A DNA stretch of 64,000 bases, from contig JBAIAA010000444.1 of assembly GCA_037893245.1 (NCBI GenBank), positions 1-64,000 on the forward strand, written 5' to 3'. Made by a program: the position numbers and the translations under genes. The notes beneath the pieces are model-generated. The model ran no database searches. It saw only the letters and a list, made by a program, of their open reading frames with translations, and was not told where the DNA came from. How positions within the stretch are numbered: the stretch's first letter is position 1; each line of letters begins with the position of its first letter. The DNA is from Crossaster papposus. Lineage: Eukaryota > Echinodermata > Asteroidea > Velatida > Solasteridae. Below, one piece after another: positions 34,600 to 45,192 of the stretch.

Positions 34600-36570
34600 G
34601 TCCTGATCCGTTAAGCCTCCGTTATTGCTTGCGCCATATTCACGAAGTATCCACAGAACACGTCGGTAAAAGAGCAATTGTTTTGCGGGAACTCCAGCGT
34701 TCCCGTAAAAGCTTACGGGTCTCCGCATAGCGCTAAAATGAAATGGCGGCAGTATTTGTGGTTCTGCTGGAGGAGGAAAACAGGCGTACTCTTCGCCGCC
34801 AGCGAGTATTTCGTGATAGGTTACAGCCACTGGACATTTACGACGATGTGGAACTGATAAAGAGGTATCGAATGCCAAGGCATGTACTGTTGGAGGTGAA
34901 AGATTAGATCCGTGATCAAGTTGAACATTCAACACAGAGGTCGCATGCAATACCCGCCACGCAGATTATAACAGCCCTCCGATTTTTCGCCGAAGGTTCT
35001 TTCCAATTAACAAATGGAGATTTAAGTGGAATTAGTCAGCCGTCAACTTCTCGAATTGTTATCCGGGTCGCAACTGTCCTTCAAAGAATTTCGCCACAAA
35101 TAATTCAATTTCCGAGGAACATAGCCAGTCAGAATCTGATCAAAGAAGGTTTCTATACGATGAACGTCATCGTCGGATTCCAAACGTTTTGGGATGCCTT
35201 GATGGATCACTTGTCGTGATTAAATGTCCTGTACGTGACGAAGGTGCCTATACATATGCAGACATAACTACCACGCTATAAATGTCCAGGGGGTTTGCGA
35301 CCACCAGAAGAAGTTCACCAATATTGTTGCCAAGTGGCCAGACTCGACCCATGATTCGTTTATGCACTCACTCAAGCCTCAACCACCAACTAGCCAATGG
35401 TCTTGCAAACGATGGTCAACTTCTGGGCGATTCTGCGTACCCACTTTGATCATGGCTGCTAACACCAGTACCACAACCTGATGATGATAATGCAGAACGT
35501 TGATACAATATTCATCACCGAAGAACCCGACAGAACATCGAGGGAACTTTTCAATTTGGCAGATGGAAAATGAGGTGGCAGTGCCTGCATAGCGAAGGTA
35601 TGTGTTTACGGTGTCAGAAGAAGGCCTACTTCTGTATGTATGTGAACTCTGCCATCCAGGAGCCATTGCATCTTTCTGGATGCAACTCTAAACTTGTGAA
35701 ATGGTGCTGTCATCCAGAAAGTAGCATTGTCTCTTGACAGATTTTCAAGTACTTTAGAATTCAAAGACAACCACCTTCTGTAATGCACATTACAAAATAA
35801 TGTGGTCGACGTCAGTAAAAGTATCGTAACAAATAAAGCTCATGGTTATTTACTATTGCACGAAAATGTGTTGGTGATGACTGTAAATTCGTTTAGATGC
35901 CGGATTGTGTTAATCGAAGACTGTTTCCGATAGTGTAAGATGTACACCACCCTCGAAAAAACTGCCTTTGAAATCTGTTTGACAATAGGTCATGGTATAT
36001 ACAGTCTAGGTACAATATGAATTGCCCCACGTTGGCAAGAAATCAATTGATGTGGTTTTGCTAAATATAATTTGCTGTTCGTTATACCGCCCTTCCCGTA
36101 AAATGCTGTTTATCATCAGATTATGTTTTTGGTGATTTAAGTCAACTTCTTAATTTCACATGTTTTTTAACCAAAAAAGGAATAGATTGGTATGATGCCT
36201 TTCACAGAAAAAGTTCACGAAATCGTTCCTTAGTTTTAGAAAATAACCAGTGCACTGTGGAAATTCATCTTTTTTTCGCCAAGAATTTGAAATATAGACC
36301 GCAACCAGCTACCATATGTATTTTGGATTCATAACAATTCGACTACATTTCTATTTTACGCTCTTATGAATTGTTACATAATCACACATCGCTTCATTCA
36401 CCCGTACAGCTCGTTGAACGACACCTCCATTATTAGCAAAGCTCCGCAACTTTACCGATACCTAACGGAACCTTTCGTGAATACGGCGTAGCGCAATTCT
36501 AACGTATCCGTTAGGCCATCCGCATAGGCTGTTACGGACCCGGTAATAGCGGATGCTTCGTGAATAATGT
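34600..36570 (+). mobile_element. PIF/Harbinger element, approximate limits
   Basis: The broken transposase is flanked by matching inverted segments: on the left the words TATTCACGAAGTATCC and CGGTAAAAG, on the right GGATGCTTCGTGAATA and CTTTACCG. The exact ends and the TWA target duplication could not be fixed by eye. The 3' third (35600-36400) has no recognisable coding content. It lies immediately upstream of the Ty3/gypsy remnant and may have inserted into it. Confidence 0.55.
34743..35590 (+). pseudogene. PIF/Harbinger (HARBI1-type) transposase, broken
   Basis: Starting at ATG 34743 the frame encodes MAAVFVVLLEEENRRTLRRQ, RVFRDRLQPLDIYDD and RYRMPRHVLLEVKD, the typical N-terminus of HARBI1-like nucleases, and is stopped by TAG at 34905. 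The same frame resumes with ALRFFAEGSFQLTNGDLSG-ISQPS and VLQRISPQIIQFP. A frameshift precedes NVLGCLDGS (first catalytic Asp), a second precedes YHAINVQ, then WPDSTHDSF (second Asp) and LLGDSAYP (third motif), and finally YNIHHRRTRQ-IEGTF. All landmarks are in family order, with at least one stop and two or more frameshifts, so the gene is dead. Inverted ends appear at about 34600-34700 and 36410-36570. Minus-strand ORFs here are shadows. Confidence 0.85.
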
Positions 36571-36589
36571 CCCTGTTCCGACAATACCC

Positions 36590-37812
36590 TATTGGGTCAC
36601 TGTATCATGGTGAACTACGTTGGCTTCTCAACTTTGGAGAGCCACAGGGTCAGATGATGGCGCATTAGCCGCAGATTATTAGCGAATACAACTTCCCGAC
36701 TATTCATCGGGCAGGGAGCTCGCGCGGCAACGCAGACGGTATGTCACAAATCCCATGTAATTAGTGTTGACGGGATGAACAGACAGAAGCGCCAAAGCTG
36801 ACGACACCTGGAGGTGAAAATGCACATGGTGAAACATCAGTTAATGTAGCAGGCGTGAGAAGTATTGCGCCTTCCATAACCTGCACAAAGATGGGAGAGG
36901 CGCAGATAGGACGCATCAATTATTAAATGAGTGCTTAAGGCCAAAGAAAAGACAAAGGAGAGACCCTGAATGGGCGGTGATGTCTTCAAGGTCCTCAGTG
37001 GCGAAGACATACAGGTGATTATGGGGTCAACTTGCTGTACGAGGTGGAATCCTGTGTAGCCGATGGGAGTCGAACGATGGTCGCCAGGTAAAGTGGCACA
37101 TGGTGCTATTATAACAAATACAGTGACAATTAAGTTGGTGAAATGTTAGGCCTACATGGAGGGAAGTCAAGCGGGCATTTGGGTGTCAAGAGAACCATGG
37201 CCATGGTCCGCGACATATTCTACTGGGTCGGCCGGCAGCTGAAGTTAGGTTGATCGTTAGGCAGTGGAATATGTGCGCGAAGAGAAAATCACCGGCCAAG
37301 GCTAGAAAGGCGCCTCTACGGCAGCACCTCCCGGGTCACCTGGAGCCTGTCGCCATGGACATCATGGGCCCACTGCCAGAAAGCAAGAAGGGCAACAAAT
37401 ACACCTTAGTCGTAGGCGACTGTCTGACAACATGGATGGAAGCCTATCCCATACCTGACCAGACGGCTGAAACAGTCGTGGAGTCCCAGAAGTCCTACAT
37501 ACAGACCAGGGCCGTAACTTCAAAGCACAATTGTTTGCTGAAATGTGTCACATCCTTGGCATCGAAAAGACATGGACATACAACTTAAAGTCCGACGGAA
37601 TGATTGACAGATTCAATAGCACACTAAATAACATGGTCCCCATGATGATACAGCCTGAGAAACAACAGCGTGATTGGGATAAGAAGCTTCCGCTAGCAAC
37701 ATTTGCATATCGGGCGACGCCGCAGCCGGAGTTGACATGTGAATCTTCAAACATGCTCATGTCAGGCGACAAGTGCGACTTCCCTGATCTGACTATTGTA
37801 GCAATTCACTAA
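36590..37812 (+). pseudogene. Ty3/gypsy pol remnant (RNase H end and integrase)
   Basis: The segment at about 36610-36760 decodes to LRWLLNFGEPQGQM and YNFPTIHRAGSSRGNADGMS, the RNase H C-terminal end of gypsy pol. From 37152, LHGGKSSGHLGVKRT and DIFYWV are the integrase HH-CC finger, followed by a stop/frameshift and ICAKRKSP-type sequence with one expected Cys missing. From about 37330, PVAMDIMGPLP and YTLVVGDCLTTWMEAYP form the catalytic core with the first Asp. A further frameshift precedes TDQGRNF (second Asp) and SDGMIDRFNSTL, where the usual catalytic Glu is Asp. Several frame breaks and that substitution mark it as inactive. No LTRs were identified. Confidence 0.8.
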
Positions 37813-37813
37813 G

Positions 37814-37852
37814 TAGCAATTCCCAATTACCAATGTTGTATCCTACCTTTAA
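37814..37852. mobile_element. MITE family 1, terminal fragment
   Basis: Only CAATTACCAATGTTGTATCC plus TACCTTTAA remains. It abuts the end of the gypsy integrase remnant. Confidence 0.6.
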
Positions 37853-38762
37853 CAGAAAGGTTGTATTATTGTTGGGTGATTGCTTATTTGTTATGTTATA
37901 AACTTTATTTTCAAGGCAGGCTTTAAGGTTCATTATGTCCGCACTTTGCTAAGGAAATGTATTTTTTTTCAAGAAGGGGTCATCATCTCAAAAATGCTAT
38001 AAATCTCTTTTATTCTATTTATACGAACTCAAAACCCGCCAATTCTCTGTATGGGCCTATATATTTTGGCACAAAAGCATAACACTTATTTTCATACGAT
38101 TGAAAAAGTCTGTTTAGACCAGACGTATAAAAAAACTTCGTTGGGAGAACAAATATAATACGTGTATACTGAAGAGTGTGTGTACGCAGCTCTAAATAAA
38201 CTGGATGAGTTTTCCCAGATTCGTAAAATATTCATCAACGAAAGAACGGGGGTAAAAGAAGCACTCCATCGAAAGGGCTCATAATGGCCTAGTCATCAAT
38301 TTAAGTTGTTTTCCCGTTGCATAATTATATATAATTTCGCCGCATTTAAAACCCATGTTGGTTTCTACCAGCCTACAGATTTTAATTCTAAACTCGGGAG
38401 GGGTGGGGGGGGGGGGGGGGGGGGGAGGAAACGGAGGAATAATTGATAAGCGCATTAGGCGTAGGCCGGCCTTGGGACCGCATGAATGTAATCAGCTAAG
38501 TTCGAATAATAAAACAGCAGTCATATCTAAACATTAAATCTTAATTCTATTTGTTTATTTTATATGCTGGTAGGATTGTGGGCTAATCTTATTCATGCTT
38601 TGAAAGTGACAAGTTTCATACATGTTATGATGTATGAAACCTTTACAACGGTGTTGTTGAATGGTTGGTGTTGTAAGGAATCGTCTTCAGTTTCTTAAAT
38701 AACAAGAATTCTAATTTTGTGAAACTCTGTGGCAATATACTTACAAAAACAGTTGAAAAACA

Positions 38763-38890
38763 GTGGCATAGGTGGCATGTCTCTCACCAATCATGTGGCC
38801 CAGGTTCGATTCTCTTGCACGTTCCATCGGCTCGACCACGTTGTAGTCGCGTCCTTCCCAATTCAGCACCCCAGCTGCGAGTAATGATGA
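38763..38890 (+). mobile_element. Possible tRNA-derived SINE upstream of CENPV
   Basis: A GGTGGCATGTCTCTC A-box-like stretch and GGTTCGATTCT B-box (38803-38813), followed by GTTCCATCGGCTCGACCACG, suggest a degraded SINE. It lies 50 bp upstream of the exon acceptor of the CENPV-like gene. Confidence 0.4.
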
Positions 38891-38972
38891 TTAGCCTCCC
38901 AAATTAACTGTAACTTCCTTGCTCTATGTTCTAACCAACAGATCAGACAAGGCGTGGTTTAATCACGACAGA

Positions 38973-39070
38973 ATGGATGGCGAACTGGTGAAGCATCTTG
39001 GAGGCTGCCATTGTGGAGCCGTCAGGTTTGAGGTTTTAGCTCCAAGGAAAGTGACAGTCTTCAATTGCAA
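38973..39070 (+). CDS. CENPV: CENPV-like (GFA fold) gene, exon 1
   Basis: From the ATG this exon encodes MDGELVKHLGGCHCGAVRFE and on to FNC plus two bases of an Asn codon, then the donor GTAAGT. VKH-x-GGCHCGAVRFEV is the start of the GFA/CENP-V zinc-binding fold, with the CxC pair that binds zinc. The ATG has A at -3 and G at +4. The frame is also open upstream (SDKAWFNHDR before the Met) to a good acceptor at 38940-38941, so either an upstream coding exon exists or this is a 5'UTR splice; I annotate from the Met. With it, the four exons total 420 nt (139 residues plus stop), a sensible length for a one-domain CENPV-like protein. CENPV family proteins associate with microtubules and centromeric chromatin in vertebrates; the GFA fold was first described in formaldehyde-glutathione adduct metabolism. 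Confidence 0.9.
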
Positions 39071-39180
39071 GTAAGTCGTTAATGTGTTTAACATTATCTC
39101 CATTTAGATCCTGGATAAAGGGAGATACTTTTATTTTCACCTGCACTTTACGCTAGTTGGCCATGGGTGCTAGTGAGTAG

Positions 39181-39353
39181 CAGAGTTGTGATAACTCAAC
39201 TCAAGGCTGACTCGAGTCACAGTTTTTTGAGACTCGACTCGACTCGGGTCCTGATGGGTAAATGACTGGTCACACTGCAGGCAAATGACTCGACTCGACT
39301 TGACTCCCTCATCAGAATGACTCGACTCGATTGACTGACTCGTTACAACTCTG
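39181..39353. mobile_element. MITE with CAGAGTTGT(A) ends and GACTCGACTCG interior
   Basis: CAGAGTTGTGATAACTC at the left, GACTCGTTACAACTCTG at the right. The interior is a run of TGACTCGAG/GACTCGACTTG words. It starts ~110 bp after the CENPV exon 1 donor. Confidence 0.8.
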
Positions 39354-39552
39354 TTGAGTCGTGGTGCACAACTGCGCATTTGAAACGGGTACCCGGGTAT
39401 TGTTAATGTTCGCTAATAACATGGCCCGGCACGGCTCCGAACGTGGTGCACTTTGATTTTTTTTCTTTAGAGCCTTTCTAGAGCAAAACATTTAATTCAA
39501 ATTTCACAGTATTGAAATGTTTATCTAGAGAAACTAAAAGCACACACCACTG

Positions 39553-39720
39553 GTTTGAATTATCAGAAATAGGTGGATTTGGGGGGTTGTGTTTTATAGT
39601 AAATATCGGAATTTCTTTTTATAAAATTCAATTTCATTTTGCTGGATGCCTATAAAATTATTAATTACTTTCGGTAGTAATAATTTTTCGATATCTGCAA
39701 ATGGTGTATTCTACCTTTAA
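39553..39720. mobile_element. MITE family 1, partial copy in CENPV intron 1
   Basis: GGTGGATTTGGGGGGTTGTG ... GCAAATGGTGTATTCTACCTTTAA; the left TIR is missing. Confidence 0.75.
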
Positions 39721-40225
39721 TGTATGGATTAAAACATTTCAATTATAAAACACTGAACAGTTGCTTTGTTTTTTATTTTGGATAGAGAGGTGTTTTATAA
39801 AACACATGGACTGCATATTTCAGTTTAATACTAATCCACGTGTATATGCCAAACGTAGTTTGTGTAGTTCCCTTCATGACACGAAAAAGTATTATGTGGG
39901 GTTAATTCACAGAAACTGAATGCATGCAAGCATTAATATCGCTTACTAACAATAATCAGGCCTATAGATTGAAACCCATCCAGTCAAATGCCAGATTTTG
40001 TTGAAATCTGTTAAGATGGGTACAGAACCCCTAAACGTTTACACTAGGTTAGCTCCATACAGTTTGCCATGGGGTTGGAATTGGCAAGAGGATGGGTATG
40101 GTTCCTTACTAGTAAATTACTCTAGGGAGTTAGGGTTAATTGGGGGGAAATCCATTATGCGTAAAACCAAAAGAATTGTGTGTAAGTTTGGATAATACAT
40201 TTTTTTCTTCTTTTACATTGTCTAG

Positions 40226-40295
40226 CTGCAGTATATGTACAAAGAAGCAAAACAGGCACTTCATTGTTCCCAAGTCTCGCTTCAAACTCTTACAG
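40226..40295 (+). CDS. CENPV: CENPV-like gene, exon 2
   Basis: The acceptor is CATTGTCTAG and the donor follows CTTACAG (GTAGGT). The first base completes the split Asn codon of exon 1, giving FNC-N-CSIC. The exon then encodes TKKQNRHFIVPKSRFKLLQ and ends in phase 0. C-N-C-S-I-C is the second zinc ligand cluster of the family, and KKQNRHFIVP-SRFKLL is nearly invariant in vertebrate CENPV. Confidence 0.93.
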
Positions 40296-40346
40296 GTAGG
40301 TCATTTCAATAAGCCAGAGATATGACATATTGTCCACCTTTAGCAG

Positions 40347-40978
40347 AGTTGTATTCTAGTCCCTGCTTTGAAATGTTTTGTCCGTGTACGTGTGTGGCGC
40401 GCGGCAACGAGCCGATAAACTTTGTCCTGTGTCTTTTCTCCATGGTCCTACAGAACACGTCATATGAAATCGCTTGCGCGCGTGTACTAGTTGATGCATG
40501 TATTTTACGGGCGATCCGGAACTAGGAAAAAATGAACGTTCAGTCTTTGGCAGATTTTTTAATACTGGAGACTTTTAGACTTATTTTTACTTATGTATTA
40601 AGAAGCTTGTATGTTTCTTTTCAAAATGCACTTCATCTAAACAAATAGTATTAAGACCAAGCCATAACAAGGTAGGTTTTATTTGAAGCGATCCGAAACT
40701 AGGAAAAATCCGGAACTAGGAAAACAACTGTACCACTGCTAATCTACATGAACAAAGCCAAAATACGGAAACGAAGCTGCGTTTGTAAAACGGCCTAGAA
40801 GAAGTCGAAAAATTCGGAGTATTTTCACCATTTTTCAGCGGTCATCCCCCAACCCGGTCATTACCATGCAGTAATAACCGGGTTCTCGCACTGTTATTAC
40901 CTAATTGTTCAATCAATTACGACTGGCTTTATGAACGGACTTGTGACTGGACTTATTCCAAGGACTCAAATACAATAC
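40347..40978. mobile_element. GTTGTATTC MITE interrupted by a ~530-bp insertion
   Basis: GTTGTATTCTAGTCCCTGC at 40347 and CCAAGGACTCAAATACAATAC at 40958-40978 are the ends of the family seen at 20748. The ~530 bp between (from GCTTTGAAATGTTTTG to the GTTATTACCTAATTG words) is the sequence shared with 50390-51075. It lies in CENPV intron 2. Confidence 0.6.
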
Positions 40979-41647
40979 TAATGGATGTGTCTTCACTAAC
41001 AGTTTTTGTGCATCTGTCCTGTACAGTTGGCCCATATAACCTCCTAATGGTTCCCCAGGATTACCCTGCTAAATCTAAGAATCCAACTTCAATGATCATA
41101 ATGTTACATGTCACCACGATAAAGTTGAAAATTTCCGTTTTGCGGAACAGATCGGCACAAGCCAATTTTGTTTCTTTTTTTTCTTTGTTTTTCTTTTTCT
41201 TTTTTGGGTGAATCTTAATTAATAGGTAAGTCGGTGACGGATAAAGACAGGTATAGTCTTGGTAGACTTAGGCCAGCAATTTTTAAAAGTCTCTACAAAT
41301 AAGCTGCTATTATTTTTTAATTAGCAGAAGATAATTTTGGTTTTGTTTAAAAGAGAAAAGGTTGTCCTTTGAAGTGATATATCTTGACTATACCCCTATT
41401 CCTTTGTTTCGAGGGTACTTTTTTTAGAATCGCCCTGTTTAAAGATGGACTACAACGGAATAATGATAAAGGCTGTGTTGCTGTTTTTTGTTCGAGAAAT
41501 GTATAATGATTACTAATATATCATTAGTATTCAATAAATCTTGTTCCTTCATGCAAAAAAACAACAAAATTGATCGGCGTTCTACGACCCAGAAAAACTC
41601 AGTTTCAGCAAAAGCCCTTAACTCATGAATAATTCATACTTTGTGTG

Positions 41648-41889
41648 TGACGTACTACCCATGAAAACGCATACAGGGACTCCGCAGATCGCGAATATTG
41701 ACATCAAATATGAGGTCAATATTCGAGACTTTTGGGGAAAGTCGTGAATATCGACGTCAAATTTGACGTCAATATTCGCGACTTTTCTGGAAAGTCGTGA
41801 ATATTGACGTCAAATTTGACGTCGATATTCGCGATCTGCGGAGTCCCTTCAGGGCCACCATGTATGCGTTTTCATGGGTAGTACGTCAT
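41648..41889. mobile_element. Long hairpin MITE rich in TGACGTCA-like sites
   Basis: TGACGTACTACCCATGAAAA and TTTTCATGGGTAGTACGTCA are the inverted ends. Inside, GACTCCGCAGATCGCGAATA and its complement continue the arm, and the core carries repeated TTGACGTCAAATTTGACGTC. The sequence folds almost end to end. Lies in CENPV intron 2. Confidence 0.9.
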
Positions 41890-42296
41890 CACTTTTCGCT
41901 GGTTTACAAGTCCGCTGGTACTATATCGTGTATTTCATTGTGGTTTTCAGTGGATCTTTGCCGGGAACCAGTACAGGGCGGGAAATTTCAAAATCGAAGA
42001 ATCGAGGTCTAATTGTTTCGGTCAAATTGCAACAAAATTATTTAGAGAAAAACATGACCGTAACAATAAAGTGTTACCTGAACACAACATAAACAAGGTC
42101 CGATAATAAGTGTGAGTTTTTGTTGTAGTCCATCTTTAAGTAGGCCTATCACAGTTATTATTACGAGGTTCAATATTAAAAGAGAAGACAACATGAAAAA
42201 AATTACAGTTTGAGGTCGAAGGCAGAGCCCAGAATGATATTCTAAGGGGAAAAAAACACAAAATCTAATTAGAACTGAAATCTCAATCCACATGTT

Positions 42297-42366
42297 GGCC
42301 CAGGCAGGAATCGAACCCAGGTCATAGCAGTGGAAGGAAAGTGAAGGGTCATCACACTAACCAGAC
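42297..42366 (-). mobile_element. tRNA-like SINE head in CENPV intron
   Basis: The minus strand has an A-box-like TGGTTAGTGTGA (complement of 42352-42363) and B-box GGTTCGATTCC (complement of 42308-42318), followed by GGGCCAACATGTGGATTGAG. The anticodon arm does not fold well. It ends 70 bp before CENPV exon 3. Confidence 0.55.
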
Positions 42367-42436
42367 GTAACCAAAGTGATCAGTTATAGAGAAACAAGGG
42401 AAGTATAGAAATAATCAATGTTTGTTTTGTTTACAG

Positions 42437-42551
42437 GGAGAGGATAACCTCACATGCTACACGTTCAACACCAAAGCAGCCATGCACACATTTTGTAAAA
42501 CCTGCGGTGTTCAGAGTTTCTATACGCCCAGGTCAAACCCTGATGGACGAG
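42437..42551 (+). CDS. CENPV: CENPV-like gene, exon 3
   Basis: This 115-bp exon has acceptor TTGTTTACAG and donor GTCAGA. It encodes GEDNLTCYTFNTKAAMHTF, then CKTCGVQSFYTPRSNPDGR and one base of a Gly codon (phase 1). The TYTFNT-KA-HTFCK-CGVQSFYTPRSNP motif is the CENPV/GFA core with the third CxxC zinc pair. The exon is sandwiched between two tRNA-derived sequences on the opposite strand (42297-42366 and 42679-42747). Confidence 0.94.
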
Positions 42552-42577
42552 GTCAGAATACTCCGCCTTGAAATGAG

Positions 42578-42752
42578 AGTTAGGTCAAGATGACGGCTGG
42601 ATCAAATAACCACTGTGCTAACTCCTTGTTTCTAATAATATAATTATTGGTTTCAAACATTGAACAAATAATTTGTCTGGAGCTGGGCTTGAACCAGCGA
42701 CCTCTGGATTGACGTTTCGGTGCCTTACCAACTGAGCTATCCAGCCCTGTAT
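42578..42752 (-). mobile_element. tRNA-derived SINE in CENPV intron
   Basis: The minus-strand head (42679-42747) reads GGGCTGGATAGCTCAGTTGG ... GGTTCAAGCCCAGC, with an A-box, a good T-arm (GCTGG/CCAGC) and most of an acceptor stem, but a damaged D arm and unpaired anticodon stem. The ~100-bp body continues toward 42578. It starts 27 bp after CENPV exon 3. Confidence 0.6.
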
Positions 42753-42912
42753 TGGCGGTCCCCAAAATTAGTCAATATTTTTTTCAAATTTATCCTTCCC
42801 CGTTTAATCCTGCCCCCATCGCCCCCTTTAATTGAGGCTGTTGCATTCCAGCAACACACCCCATAACTATATGACTTGTACACTCATCTCTTAATGGTAA
42901 AAGGTCTTCAAG

Positions 42913-43265
42913 CCATTTGCGAGTAAAATCTGAGTAACATCTGGTACACTGACTTGCTCAAAATGTTTGACACAATTCAACTTTAAATTCTCCAAACCAA
43001 AGAGACTGTTACTATATCACGTGATTTGGGGCAAGCTCTTGCATAGTTACATAAGAGACGCTCAGCACCAATACAATGTTCACAGTTGATGAGAATTGCA
43101 CAAAGACACCAGACCATTCCAGAGTTGTTGGTTGCTACGGCGTAATACTTGCCCCGAATCACACGATGTAACAGTCTCTTAGGTCCGGAGAATTCAAAGT
43201 TTAATGTGCCAAGCATTTTAAACAAGTCAGTGTACCAGATGTTATTTAAATTGAACTTGCAAATG
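42913..43265. mobile_element. MITE with CCATTTGCGAG termini, full copy
   Basis: Left CCATTTGCGAG...CTGGTACACTGACTTGCTCA and right CAAGTCAGTGTACCAGATG...CTTGCAAATGG are inverted. Inside, AGAGACGCTCAGCACCAATA is shared with copies at 16825 and 55729. It sits in CENPV intron 3. Confidence 0.85.
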
Positions 43266-43352
43266 GTTATTGCTTTGTGAGATAGGAGTAAAAGTAAGTT
43301 TTCCTGGGCCTGAATTGGCTAATCTGCCTTTTTGTTGTTGGTATTTTTGCAG

Positions 43353-43489
43353 GTGTGGTAGTTTACTGTCTAGACGAAGGAACATTAGAGAGAGCGACAG
43401 TGGTTGACTTTGATGGAATCAATCGGAGTCGCAGCATAGCGGCCAATACTGGTAACATCAGCATGATGTCTAAAGAGGATGACAACTGA
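43353..43489 (+). CDS. CENPV: CENPV-like gene, terminal exon 4
   Basis: The acceptor is TATTTTTGCAG. The first two bases complete the Gly codon of exon 3 (R-G-VVVYCLDEGTLE). The exon ends NISMMSKEDDN and TGA at 43487-43489. CLDEGT and a C-terminal ...N-(M)SKE tail match the end of CENPV. The middle (roughly RATVVDFDGINR) is less conserved. An ATTAAA at 43525-43530 is a possible but very close polyadenylation signal. A MITE copy (42913-43265) ends less than 90 bp before this exon. Confidence 0.9.
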
Positions 43490-43900
43490 GTCACCAATGA
43501 GTGCGGTATTCTAGTAAATTTTCTATTAAATAATATACTTTTTTTCTTACAACAAAAAAACCATTTTGATTTTGAGATATGGGCCAGAATATGGAGGTGA
43601 AATTGTTAATATTGCTTTTCATTGCAAAAAGTAACAGGAAAAATATTCATCTTTCACAGAGTGATTTTTTTTTAAATATTCAAAGGGAACAGATCACCCT
43701 GAGTTCAATCATCTGTCACCCAACATTGCTACGGTAATGTAAAACAAAGTTCAGAAATGTCTGTATTTGACAGCGTTTTTCTCTATGCCTTGTTCTATTA
43801 AAGGTAGTATATATACACCCTTTGCTTTTGCTGTAATTTTCAAGAAAAAGAAGGAATTAGGGGATTTATATTTCATTGTAAATATTATGACACTGACTTA

Positions 43901-44142
43901 GAGCCAATTTTATAGAGCTGCTAAGCACAAAAATGTGCTTAGCATGAACATTTGTCCTTGGCAAAAACAACGTTACAGACCAAATTTTCAGGTGATCTTT
44001 ATTGTTTTCGATTGTTAATCAGCTGGTTTTTGGCTTAGCATGAAAAACCCGTAGGATTTCGGCTGGTAACCTGTTTTTATTGAGCAAGACTTTTTGGTGC
44101 TACGCAAATTGTTGTGCTTAGCAGCTCTATGAAATTGGCCCC
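43901..44142. mobile_element. MITE with GGCCAATTT...GCTAAGCAC termini
   Basis: AGCTGCTAAGCAC at the left and GTGCTTAGCAGCT plus AAATTGGCC at the right form ~26-bp inverted ends, with a further TGTGCTTAGCATG / CTTAGCATGAAAA pair inside. Confidence 0.82.
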
Positions 44143-44289
44143 TGTTTAAAGTTTTGTGTTCATAGAAGCTTGAAAAGCCAAGTAAAATGTGCTGTTGTTG
44201 CAGTCTGGTTCATGGACGTCCTTCAGCAGCCAACTAGGCTTATCAGGCTTTTATGAATATCGGTCCAGATCATCACTTCAAAGGGATTG

Positions 44290-44670
44290 TATACTTTTGG
44301 TAATTGGAACCCATTGTTTGTTTCAATCCTATATAGTTATATACCATATTAGATATATACCATAAAACTAACCTGTAAAAATTTCATTTCAAAAGGTGGT
44401 AGCGATTTTGAGATATTGCCGAAAATCTGGAGCGGTTATGTCCACGCAGGAAGAATAATCTGCATTGAAATACACAGTCTGAGAAACGTCACTGCAGTAA
44501 CGCTTCTCAGATTCAAATTTCCGGGCATAAAAAATGATATCTTTTTCCATAACCGCAGTACTTTAAAGTGAAAAGTTACTAAAAATGCGTTATACTACCC
44601 AAAGCTGCTGTACTTCTTACCAAGTAAGTTTTTATTGCCATTAATTTTTGGAGTAATTACCAAACGTATA
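44290..44670. mobile_element. MITE with TGGTAATT termini
   Basis: TATACTTTTGGTAATT (44290-44305) and TAATTACCAAACGTATA (44654-44670) are imperfect inverted ends. The interior has GAGCGGTTATG and CTGAGAAACG, words common to a dispersed family I associate with echinoderms. Confidence 0.6.
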
Positions 44671-45192
44671 CGATATATGTTTTACAATAAAACATATAGC
44701 GGCCCAAAAACTGTTCTCAGTGAAATTCTTGTGTTGTTCTGTGTTCAATCGACTAGTTAATTGAAACTCGGCCAGAATTAGGACAAAATGTTTGTCATAT
44801 CAGAAGTCTAGTGTCGGCCCCATTCACTATGCACATAAATGCAGAGTCGAGACGGGGGCTTTTTGTTTGCTATAACCAGAATTTGTATTAACATTGTTTG
44901 TGTTAACGATAGCCAACTTTACAGCTTTAAAAGAAACATGCAATGCGGATTTTGTTTGCTTAAATCAATAAAGTATAATGTTGACAACAACATTATGTGT
45001 GTGGTTGTGTTTATTTTCTGGGAAGCCTCATTAACATAAAACCTCGCGAGGGGTATGACGAAAATCGAGGCAGAGACTCGACGCGCTGCTACCGGCCTAT
45101 CGTATACTGACTGCACGCATTGCAACAAGTGTCCGTCTTTACATGGTTTGTCATTCTGAATCAGGGTAAAAATACAACAGTTTTCGGTTATG
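44671..45192. other. Intergenic, dispersed repeat only
   Basis: AATTTGTATTAACATTGTTTG (44880-44901) recurs near 27250. No coding signal. Confidence 0.5.

Noticed and set aside
34585-35788. Minus-strand ORFs over the Harbinger region
   Set aside because: The plus strand carries all transposase motifs in order; these are antisense shadows.
42679-42747. Functional tRNA gene on the minus strand
   Set aside because: T-arm and acceptor are good, but the D arm is damaged and the anticodon stem does not pair; a SINE head is more likely.
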